Shown here piece by piece: positions 36,301 to 48,300 of a stretch of 64,000 bases of DNA; position 1 is the first letter of the stretch, and each line of letters opens with the position of its first letter. The DNA is from Pyrocephalus nanus. Taxonomy: Eukaryota; Chordata; Aves; Passeriformes; Tyrannidae. Location: the NCBI GenBank assembly GCA_038380795.1, contig CM076280.1, forward strand, positions 5,505,501 through 5,569,500, read 5' to 3'. The notes beneath the pieces were generated by a model. The model had not been told where the DNA came from and ran no database searches. It was given only the letters and a program-made list of their open reading frames with translations. The position numbers were made by a program, and so were the translations under genes.

Positions 36301-39300
36301 TGCTGACGAGATTTGCTGTTATGAATTGCACCACAAAACTACCTTCAAACTCAAATTTAATAACCTAAGCATTATGAAGATCAATACTATGGCTATTCTC
36401 ATTCATATGATTAACACTAATATAATTTTGGGAAATATTTATGCCCCAGTAGAGACTGGAGACCTGGTTTAAGAGGAGATCCTCAGCATCTACGCAGAAG
36501 AAAAGACCCTGTTGTCTCCAAACGGGCGCTGAAGTGCAATACTCAGTTTCTGAGTCTCCCTGGGTTTGGATATTTTATGTAAGTTAACTAATAGGATAAC
36601 AAACCATACTTGAAAACCCTACAGCCGCATTGGCAACTGCTTGAAAATCATGAGTCAGGCTCAAAAAAAGAATTAAGAGATTGGTTTTAAAATTCATGAG
36701 ACTTTTAAAATCTGATAAACTTCATGGGATTTTTTTTCCTTCTTTTCTTTTTTTTTTTTCCCTTCTGCTTTCTGAGTATGTAGGAGTGGTATTATCAAGT
36801 TTTCCTCTGCAATTATGAGGGCCGTAAACTTACTTTAAAAATTTGAGTTGAGACACTTACATAATCAGAGGACTCTGAAAGTGTGGGCTTTGAAGAGACA
36901 TTAAATAGTCTTGAGATACAGTTCATCATGTGACTTGGCAACACTCACCTGCTGCACAGTACAGCACAGATTCCCAAATATCAAATACTCCCAAGAAACA
37001 GTTGGGAGTCTTTTATGGGTGGGAGGGGGAATCTGAGACTCTCACAGTCTGTGCATGAATGGAGGGTAAGGGGAGGAAAATAGGGGAAGGAAGACAAAAT
37101 GCCAGCAGCCTGATAGGGACTATTCATTTGGGTTTAACCAGAAATGAAGATAAAAACCTTCTTGCCTTATTCCATCTTTCCTGTTTGCTCCTAACCATGC
37201 AACACACAGTTCTCCCTGTGTCCCAAGATCTCTGATTAGCCTCACCCCTGGTTGTGAGCTTGCACTCCCCAGGGACAGCCCCAGACATCTGGAGGGGAGT
37301 TAAAAGTAGTGATCTTTCTGGGGTTGTGCTCAAGAGCTGGAAGGTAACACTGAAATATTTAATGCTGAATACTCAGTGGACAGATTTGCCTTTGCTGAGA
37401 GGGAATGAATGGGAGAAAGGGGAGGGAAAACAAAATGAGGTTGGGCAGGGATGCATGGACAATGAAAACAATTTTGAGGGATGCACAGACAATAAAACAC
37501 CTTTGATTCCCTGACACAACACTGCTTCTTCCACCTCCAGGTCTCCGTGGGGAGGTGTCCCTCACTGGTCAGTGCATCCTCACCCAAGCTGAATGCCCTG
37601 AGTGCTCTGTGATGCTCAGATGCTCAAATCAGTGCTCAAACCCAGCCCATGCTCCAGCAAACCTGCCAGTCACTACCAATCCATGAAAACTCTGTTTGCA
37701 CCTCGCAAAGGGGCACTTATTGCAGAAGGTACAAGCTCACAGTGTGAGGATGCTTCACTAAGTCAGAGTTCAGAGACAGGTCCCAGCTACAATGGGAACA
37801 GCTCTCCCACTGACGTTTTCATGATCCTCACTCATGGGAATGAGATGTTGTTGCAATATCAGACATATTTGAGCCTCCAGAGCACGGTGTGACAGCTGAG
37901 AGCTTGGCCATCAAATAGGGTTCTCCTTCAATGAGCCTTGCAAAGGTGTATCTCTGGGGGATGTCCACAAGCAGAGGCTGTGACAGTGTGAAATCTGGCC
38001 CTGCAAGGCTGCATGAGAGCCCTGAGCACCCTGATTTAGTGGGTGACACCCTTGACCATTACAGGGGGTTTGGACTAGATGATATTTGAAGTCCCTTCTA
38101 ACCCAAGCCTTTTCAGGATTCTGTGTTTCTATGTAACTCCTGCATAGCACAGCTTTTCTGGAACTTCTCCTTTCTCCAAGTAAGCTCTTTCATTGCAAGC
38201 AGAAGCACAAACAGGCTTGACTTGATTGGGAATTCGATGGAATGGCTTTCTCTCCCAGCTGCTCACCCCTCTGCTGGGAGCTGCCTGCACATTAAAGCAG
38301 ATGTTGGTTGCACTCAGGTCATGTTTCCCAGCTTTCTTTCACAGCCATAAGGGCCAGAGACTCTTCCCTCCCTCCCCGCACTCATCTCTTAATTAAAGCT
38401 TAAATTCTGATGTCGTCACATGACTGTGAGAGCAGGGCCCCAGGCAGGCATTTAGTGCTCTGTGTTGTCAGCAGGGCTTTGATTTAGAAGCATCACAGGC
38501 CCTTTGGAGGATCCCCTCCCTCTGTGCTGGCCCAGCCTGGCCCTGCTCGCAGCTGCTGCTCCCAGACCTGGAGGCTTCCTCCCAAGGCAGGTGCTGGAGC
38601 AGGTCAGAGGCTTTCCCACACCACAGAGCACAGGGATGATCTCTGCCCTGTTGGAACAGTGGTTCCAGAGCCAGGCAGCTGTGAGGAATCTGGCAGGGAG
38701 GGAGGAAGAGGAGGAAGAGGAGGCAGCTGCCTGCAGAATGAGCTGCAGTGCCTCAGCCCAGACAGCTTTGTGGGTGTAAATACCACCCCTACCCCTCTCC
38801 TTTCCTCCCTCTCAGAGTTTCTCACCTGATGGGTTGTATTTAACCAGGAAAAAAATGACTCCCTGGTGAAGGGAACCTCATGGAAGCTTCCCATAAATCC
38901 TTCATGGTCACCATGTCAGTGATGGAGGTGGAAGAGCTGCAGGTTTGAACATGGAGGTTTGAACCCCAGACATGGAGCTTCCAGCAAACAGCATCCCTGG
39001 TGCACACACCTGGATGCTTCCTCCACCCTCCCTGTGCCCAGGAGCAGAGCAGGCATCACCTGCCCAGGGCTCTCCATAGGGAAGCTGGGGCTGTTCCAGG
39101 ACACTTGGGCTCCAGCTCCTTCCCCAGGCCACAGGAACTGCTGGCTGTGCACAGGAATATTTGATTGCACCCTGCCTGGAGGGGAGACCCTGGCACAAAG
39201 GGCTGCCCCAAACCCACCTCCCTCCCTGCTGCAGGCAAAGCTGATCCCTGGGTTTCTGTGCAGATGTGTCCTTGGGTTCTGTACCTGCTCTGAGCTGCTG

Positions 39301-42300
39301 AACACAGGAATCCAGCCTGGATGGCTCCGGCTGCCCCGGTGGGACACATCTTGTTCCATTTACAGAGACTGGTGGGTGGCAATCAGCAAAAAAGAAAGGG
39401 GGAAAAAATACTTTCTGGAACCCAAGGGAAACATTAGAGGGATCCAGAAATAGAAAAACCCCTATAATAATGGTGGTGGGGTCATGCCATCTCCCAGTGC
39501 TACTGGTGCCAGAACAAAATTATTCCATGCATCTAACAGGAGAGCTTTTTTCTTTTTTTAAAAATGCAACAGCTTCTTTGCTGGAATAAGCATCTCCCTG
39601 TTTCGAAAACAGAATTGATAATCTGTACACATACAAAAGAAAAATATTTTTTTTTAGAAAGAGAGTAAAATCTTCTCTTTGCCTTGTTAGCCTTTAAAAT
39701 ATGTTCCCAAGCCACTGGACCATAGTCTGCTACTCTGAAGAGATGGGAGATGAACGTGCAGAGTCATTGCTGTCACAGCATGCTGGGAGCAGCCCTGCTG
39801 GGCACAGTCTCTGCTTGACATGTGGAGGGGAAAAGATGCCCCACCATGCAAGGTCTCACGGGGGACAGGATGTGGACATCCTTGTCCAAGCCCAGCAGGT
39901 TGCACAACTCTTTGGGAAGGTTCAGTGACTAAAATATTTCTGTGCTGCTTCTGGAATTCACTGGGAGAATGATCAAAATATTTCGTTCCGGGCTGAGAAA
40001 GGAAATTATTGTGCTGGAGCAGCCCTGCAGAACTGTGCTAGTGCTCAGCCCATCCAGCTCAGAGCTCACCTGGGTTAGCAGGCAGCACAACCAGGCAAGG
40101 ATCTGCCTTTCCAGGCACACAGCTCACATGAGAGCTTTTCCCCAGAGGAACTGGTGTGTCCTGACCACAAGAGCCCTGTCAGAATGTGAACTTATCACTG
40201 CATTGCTTCTGTGCTGTTCCCCATGGGCTGGTTGAGTTGAGATGTGGGGCTGCCCTTCCCCAGAGCTCGGCCAGATGTTCTGTTCCCACTTCTCAGCAGC
40301 TCCAAGCATATCAAAGGCTGGTGCCATTTATCCTTCCTCTTGCCCTGTGTTCTCCAGAATATCAAAGAGAGGGAGAGGTGTGTCCTTCTGTCAAATCCTG
40401 CAGCTGCCAGGGATGTTCCCAAACCCTCACCATCTGAATCCAGACACAGCCAGAGCAGCTGCTCCTCCAGCCCCAACCAGGGCCAAGCTCTGTGTCTGCT
40501 CACACACCCCAGGACTCAGCTCTGTACAGCTCAGCCCCAGCCATTCCCTGCCACCCCCTACTTCTGCCTTTATTCTGCTTATGCAAATAAATGAAAATCT
40601 TCCCATATGCAGGGAGCTGCATTATGCAGGGACTGTAACAACACCAGTCCCTGAACTGCATGAGGAATGAAGGTTGTGGCTGAAGGAGATGCTCTGTGAT
40701 GGAATTGTCTGGTTTGTACCCATCACTGAATGGCTCCTGTTTGCCAAACTGCTGTTAGAGCTGCTGAGACAGGAATGTAAATTGTGGCTCTCTTGTAAAG
40801 TTGCATAAACTTGTAGTAATGTCATTTTTAGATTAACATTTACATCGAAGAGAACACTAGAAGGCTTCATTGTTTACATGCACTATGGAAATAGATTCCA
40901 ATTTTTGGTTTTACACACATTTATTTGCACGGCATTTACTGATTACAAACCAGTGTACATCACTCCTTTACATGCATAATGTAAACTATGGAGATCCTGC
41001 ATTTTTTTGCCCAGCAATGCTGCATGGATTTCCCTTGCTCATTCCACACAGAGGCAAGAGCCTCCTTTCATCTCAGCTCCCTCTGTCCTTCAAGTGCTGT
41101 GTTGTCTCTCCTAAAAAAGCCCTGCCTCTGTCTGACTGGAAAACATAAAAGTTGATGTCCCCTTTAAACAGATAGCATAAAACCCTAATAGGAAAACCTT
41201 GTCAGCAGAACTTCAGCATGACTAAAAAAGCCCAAGCAAAGATTAAAAAGCCTAACAGTGCCTATCAATTCATCCCAGAGCTAAAGCATCACCTTAATGC
41301 TGTTGGAGAAGAACGTTCACGGTGCTTTTTTGGATGCTTCAGGCATGCAAACAACTGGAACAGGACTGAAAACTTGCCAGGATATGTGTGTGAGAGAGGA
41401 TCTATGACTGCAGCCGTGTTGTAGAGTTTGTCACAGTCACAGCACCCAGGTCTCAGCACCCAGCTAGGTTTGGAGCAAGCAGAAGCCTTCCCACATCAGA
41501 TCTGCTGCTTCTCTCAGCTCTGACTCCCTTGTCCAGCAGTGCTGGGGAAATTATTGTGGGGTTTTTTTTTTTCCTTTTTCCTAAAATGGTAAAAGCTGAA
41601 CCCAAGGGAAATCAAAGCTGAACCCAGGGGAATTCTAAGATTTCAAAGTCACTGAATGAACATCAAGGACAGTGAGTGGGTTTTTTTCTGTCCTTCCCTA
41701 TCTCAAGGACATAAAATCTCCTTGCAAATTCAAGCTGAAGAGCAAACAGCCAAACATAATACACCCAAAAATCATATTATTTTTCTTTTGACATTTTTTA
41801 AGTGGCACTATTCAACTTTGTGTTTTGAGATGAACTTTTACACCTTAAAAATTGCAACAGAAAAAAAGTTTTTGGCTGGATTAATAAAATGAAAACAAAC
41901 AGCAAACCTTAAGCCTTTCACTGAGCCTGAAATGAAATGTTTACATTTTTTCATTTTACTGAAAAGTTGAACAAACATCCATTTCAGATCAAGCCATTTT
42001 TAATGTTATTTTTGTTCCATACAACCAGTGAACCACAAAATCAATTATTTGCACAGCTCTAGTGACCAGTAGATTAAATTCAATGCAATAGAGAGATAGC
42101 AAAAGGAGTCAATGAGGAGTGGAGAGATGGGAGAAGAAGAATGGACTGAAAAGGTGATGGAAGAGGCTCTAAGAGATCTTGTCTCTGCCAGAATTTAACA
42201 CAACCAGAACATCTTCACAACCACTTGAAAACCTTAATCCACATTGCTGCTGGAAAGAGCCTCACCAGTCACCTCAGTCCCCTCCCTGTCCAAGGAGTGA

Positions 42301-45300
42301 CTGGACATGGCACTCAGTGCTCTGGGTTGGGTGACAAGGTTGGACTTGATGATCTTGGAGCTCTTTTCAAACCTGAATGATTCTGTGATCTGTGATGCTG
42401 CTTTAAAACGAGTCATAAAACCCCTCACATTCACTAAGCATACTGGCCAAGCCCAGTGCCTGTTGTGGGAGTTGCTTTTACTTAGAAATGACAAATGTTC
42501 ATCATCCTCCCAGCCACACAGACCCTGGTGCTGCATGTGCAAGGCTGGAAGTGCTGCAGGAGATTCTCCAGCCAATAAACTGGTGAATTTTCCTTGAAGT
42601 CAACAGTTTCATGTATTTATCACAGAGAATGTGGCTCATTGTTTTTAATTTGTGGCACCATAAAACTTCAAAAAATTTTGTGAGGCAGTTTTGTGAGACC
42701 AATTTCCTTTTCCTCCCTTTTTATTTATTTTTTTTTTCCCTCCAAGGGAAAATTTAAACAGCAGAACAGCGTATGCCTCTCTAAGTCTATTGTAGCCTGT
42801 GCTACGTGCATAGCAAAGATCCTGGCTCTGTGATCCTTCTCTTCCTCTTCACCAGGGGAGTGACATGTTTAGAGAGCACGTAGCCCAGATTTGTGGGTTT
42901 TCTAGGACTAAATAAAAATCTCTACTGTGGCTGAATGCATTCAGCAGTGCAAATCCCTTTATGAGCACGCAGTGGAGTGTCCACTCTGAATTGGAGAAAC
43001 AGGGAAATCACAGAAATGCTGGTTAGATGGGACCCTGGGGGTCCCTAATCCAACTTCCCACTTGAAGCAGGGCTATCATCAGCTCTTGAGCACATCAGCT
43101 CAGGCTCTGTCCAGGCAAGCCTTGAGATGGTATCTCCAGCATGGAAACACCTCTCACCTCTGCATTGAGACCTGTTTATGAAACAGTATTTTGAGGGGGG
43201 AAAAAAAATCAGCTTTTTTTCCCCCCAGGCAGCATCCCAACCAATTTCTAGCCAGCTTGTGCAGCCAGTTACTCCAAACCTTTCCTGTCTCAGGAGCTCC
43301 ATTTCATTTTTATATATCCAGAGACCTTGTTTTAAGCAATCAGTTTGTCTTGTCCCTCTGCAGGTGGAGGGATGGGGCAGGACTGGCTGGTTTGTTGTCA
43401 CATCCCCCACCAAGTTTTGAACCTGCTGGTGCATTTTAACCAGACCTGACAGAGGTCTCAGAAGGATTCTGTATTTGCAGGTTTCATGAAATTAGGCAGC
43501 CTCTAAATGGTCCCACTGCAGGAGAAGCTGCAAGGGAAGCAGATCTCCTTTTTATACCCCAGGGTTTCCCTGCTTTCTTACACGGAGAGCCAGATTTCCC
43601 CGTCCCTACTGTCATTTCAGAAAATGGAATTAAACTCCCACACACGGAAAATCCGCCTTTCTTCTTGCACATGCACATTCCCCTTCCAGCCCCGTGTGAT
43701 CATCCATTTTATATTGCTCCTGTCCCTTATGTCCAAACGTCTTGCAGCACTTAATTAAGTCTGCCCAGCAATGCAGAGCAGGCAATTGCTGTCATCTCCC
43801 ATTCTCTAGGGGTGGGAGGGAACCCAGGCAAGGAGAAGTGATTTCACCCACAGCCACACCATGAGCCTGGGGCAAAAATCCACATCCTGCCTGCGTTACC
43901 TCCCTGCCCTCTTCCCAATGTGCTGTGCCCAGCCCCTGTTTTCCCAAAGAACTGGCAGGGTCAGCCTGTCTACTCAGCTGGATGAGCCCATCTCACCTCC
44001 TCACTCTTTGCCTCTCATGTCCATCCTTCAACAACAAAGCTTCCTTTTTTTTTTTTTTTTTCTCTAAAAGATTTGTTTTTCTAGAACTGGCCTCAACTGA
44101 GCAGCATCATTAGTGAAATGCCTGTGTCAGTGCCTCTGCCTGGCTGTTTGCATCAGGTATTCCAGTGCTCAGCCCACTGTTTTGCTTTGCTTTGCCTTGT
44201 AGCTAAATAATCACTTTCTGAGAGAAGAGAAAAAGGACAACACTACAATATACTTCAAAGCAGTGGGCTGAAGCTGTTAACTGTTCTGTGGTAACAGGAA
44301 TGTTTTCTGTCCTGAGCAGGACCCAGTCCCAAAGCCAAGCTGAGCTTCATCTGTTTTCCAGCCTTCCTGCAGTACCTTGTACCCAAGGCTCTCATGACTA
44401 GGAACAACAACAAGGATAGTGATAATGAATATTCAGACATCCCACAAACCACTCTCAGCATCTGCCATCCTATCTGCATTAGCATCAGTGTGCACAGATA
44501 ATGATCAAAGCAGCATTTTCCTGCCAGAGGCCCCCCTAAAACACCCTTATTAGTATGAATCGATGCTGATTAATGTGCTTCCTTAATGCAATTGTATCTA
44601 CTCCTACTGTTCATGATTTAATAGAAAACATCTCCCCCTTTGCTTGCCTTCCTCCAAATACCACATGCAAGGTACAAACCTTGACTGAGGGGACCAGGAA
44701 AATCAGTGGTCCAAGTTTGGCAAGAAAGATACCTAAAGTCTGCTAGAATGAAACACATATGAGGAGGAACAAGCCTTTGGAGATTGTAGCAGTGAACGAT
44801 TTTCCATGCTGGGATGGTAGATCTGAATCCAGGCATCTCATGGAAGATAGCAGCAGCTATGAGGTTCTACAGCAATTCTGCTTATGCAGCACATATAAAA
44901 CAGCCCTGATAACTGCAACAGGCTCTGTGCTTGCTGCTGACACACTCCTGGACTTCAGCAGTGGTGGAAGGAGGAGTGTTGCACAGTTTAGTTTGGTGTT
45001 TTTAACATCACCTTTAAACAGGAGGAAACGCTGCATTTTGCCTTGTGCTGCTCTGAGCACCGACAATGGCTTTGTCTTGGGGTTTCCACTGTCAATGACA
45101 CGGCCCTGATGCACTGTGTCCATGTTGCTGCACAGCAGGACACTGGGCAAATCACCCCTGAACAGCTGACAGTGTTTCAATTAGGGATGGGGGAGGCCTC
45201 TCCAAACCTGTGGTCACAGTGGCTTTTTTGGGGTCTGCTATGGGCCTTAGGAGGGGAGCAGTGGTCAGGTGAAACCTCACTCAACAAAACCACAAGTGCC

Positions 45301-48300
45301 TCAAGGAACTGCTTGACTGAGGGGCACAGAACAAACCAGCTGACCAGAAAACATATGGGGGAAAAGGAGCACTGAAAGAGAAGATTGCACAGAAAATTCC
45401 CCTGCTCCACATCAGCTGCTTTTCCAAGGAAAGGAGTGATATCCTTAATGTAGAATATGTGCCTCCCTTGGGCTAGTCTAGTGCAAAGAGCAATTGAGAG
45501 ACATCATTTGGTAGGAAAGAGGCTTCTGTGTTGGAATTAAACAGTTGACAAAATCCCAACAGCTTTACAGATTCTCGGAGTCAATTTAAGGAGCCCACAA
45601 AATGAGATTTTACCCCTGTGGGTTTCAGTAAAACGATATGTTCTGGGGAGTGTGCACAGTCCAGCTCTCAGCTGCCAGGAATGACTGTGGCTCCACTAAT
45701 TCCCCACAGCAAGACTGATTTTGAGACTCCTTCAAAAATACATGGGCTCAGTTTTTAAGTGACCAGTTCTGTCAACAGGGACAAATATTAAAAACAACCA
45801 GCCCTCCAACACCCAGCCAGACTCCTACCTGATGGCTCCATGTGCTCTGCTGAAGCCCCTAGGGCTTTCCCCTCCTCCTCAGGTGACCACAATGGGAGCA
45901 AATTAGTCCCAGAGAGTGTTTTTCTAAAGTGCTCAGCTCCCAGCAGCTCCAACCAGGACGCACGTGGCTGGATTCCCCAATCCCCTCAGCTCAGTTAGTG
46001 GCATTTGGCCATGAGATGTCCCAAGGTGCCCTTGCAGTCTTCCCCCTGCCTCTCTAAACTTTTTCCCTAACAATTTCCACTGGACTTTGTCTCGTCTCCA
46101 GTTTCTTTTGTGAGCAATGACTTCTCCAGGCTTGTCACCACCTGTGAGACCCTTCCCAGACTCCTCCCATGCACACAGAATGCTGCTGCCTATTTTCTCC
46201 CATGGTGAAAGGAGGATATTGTGTCCTCTCCATGATATTGTCCCCATCCCCATGATACTTCTTTCCTAAGTGCTATAGCAATATCCAGCAGAAATAGAGA
46301 AAAACAGATCCCTTTCCACTTTGCATGTATAAAGTTTATCCTGAACTGAGATAAGAATTCAAATTCTTAGCAGTCTCCTATAAATCAAAAGGGAATTTGT
46401 TCCTCACCCCCTAACAGATAAAACTAGAAATCACAGGCTTCACATGCAAACAATTTTTAGCTCCTTTATGAAAGTGGAGGTGGCAGAGCTGTGACACAGG
46501 CTGCCTGCTCTGGGTGTGAATTCCCCATCACAGGAAACCTTCCAGGTTACACACGACCCTCTGTCAGATGTGACACAGGTATGGCTGAGTCTGCCTTGGG
46601 GAAGAGGCATGGAGTAAATGACCTCTCAAGGTCCTTCCCGACCCGTTTCTCCATGATTCTTAGAGACAGGATCCCGGGCTTGATGGATCTCTGGCCTGAC
46701 CTGCAGTGACAGTCCGTGGACGTGTCTGAACACATCCATCGTGCGGGTTTCCCTCCCAGCCCATCCCTGCAGAGTGCTGTGCTGGCAGCCCGGGCTGCAC
46801 AGCTCTTTAGCAAAGGGCAGAGCTGCTGCCAGGGGCACTGAGCAGGGCAGGGATCCGTGGCTTTGGTCACAGTGTCTGCTGTCAGGCAGGGCAGAGCTGG
46901 GGAGAGCCATGGCCAGGCAGAAAGGCTTTGCAAAAACAAAAGCGAGTTTTCTCCGCCGCTCTGTGCGAGCAAAGACCTCCCTGTTAAAACCTCACTAGTG
47001 GAAGCGTGGCAGCAGAATTTCTAGGTTTGGGGGCTGTCTTCCCCCTGAGCTGTTTTGACTGAGGACAAGCCAGGACAATATTTTCACCCTGTGCTAACCT
47101 CCCCGTGCTGCTGTGAGGGGAGGGGGTTGCTGCAGTCCCTGGAGGCCACTCCCAGGAGCAACTCATTTTTCTTCCCCACACATAGATGATGCCTTGCATG
47201 TCTCTACTACCCTGCAAATGGCTTTGGCTCCCTGCCCACGGGAGGACACTGCCTGCACACATGTGGACCCCCTGCTCCCCCATCCCCAGCCATCCCGTGT
47301 CTCCGTGTGCCAACAGGCTATTCACTGGTGCCTCCCTGCCTACTGCTTTGCATGGCTGTGTTTGCAAGTGTCTTTCTGAAGCACAACAGGACTATATAAT
47401 TATGTAAATGCACACATGTCTCTGAGAGTTTTGCAGTCTCCTTGGGTTTTAGCACAAATCTCCTGACACTTACTGGCTTATTCCCCTTCACTCCAAAGCA
47501 CTTGCTGCCTTAATGGGAGGTTCATGTGAGCACCCCGGCTTTTCATGTTAAAATGAAGAGAAAAAAGTGTGTTTCTGGATAGCACAGCTGGCAAGAAGAG
47601 CTTGAAACAAGCAGCAGCAAAGGCTTCAAAACCTAGAAGGCAAAGGAAAATCCAAATTCTGCCTGTTCTCTTTAGTTTTTTTAATTCTCTGGAGTTTTTT
47701 AAAGCAAGATCATAGTTCTGTGAGCAAGTCCAACACATATGGAGAGATAATCTGCCAAGGTCTCTGCTAGGCAGAAAACAGGTAAGGTTCATGCACAGCA
47801 GTGTGAGAGCTGTCACACTGATGTGTGTTGTGACATCTTTATGCCCATGAGAACCTGCAGCTATTGGCAGTTCACACGTATGAGTTTGGGCTGTCCAGAG
47901 CTTCACTGATTTGAAAAACCTGCTCATGAACCTGCCTGTGAACTGTCTGTCACCGCAAATGAAGAACACCCACCCCCTTAGTCCCTTTTTATCTCCATCT
48001 ACTCTGTGCACATTGCCATGACACTGCAGCGCTTTCATCTCGCTATCAGAGCACCACATCCCAGCCTTTGAAGCGATTTGCTCTGCCAGCTGAGGACCAC
48101 GGAGAGCCAAGGGAGCGTTTCCAGGTGGAACGGGGACGATGATGCGTCTCCCGTGGATCACAAACCTGGAGCCCACGGGAACTGGCTGAGTTCCCACCAT
48201 CAAACTTCTCCAAGCCACAGGCAGGGCGAGGGGAACCGACATACCTGTATATTTTATATCTGGTTGTAAATCCTTGACGATGTCTTTCCACAAAGGATAA

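Larger units (their letters stand above)
14479..48244 (-). other. BRINP1 intron between coding exons 1 and 2 (33.8 kb)
   Basis: This is the large intron separating the signal-peptide exon from the MACPF exon. It contains most of the CR1 fragments, two LTRs (about 15524-16084 and 31447-32066), MIR-like relics and several microsatellites. I see no coding exon of another gene. Non-repetitive AT-rich islands (about 18420-18560, 29770-29850, 33740-33880, 44510-44640) look like candidate conserved non-coding elements, but this cannot be shown without alignment. Confidence 0.85.

Noticed and set aside
38700..38735. GAGGAAGAGGAGGAAGAGG run as a coding acidic repeat
   Set aside because: It is a short purine microsatellite in a chance ORF with no exon signals.
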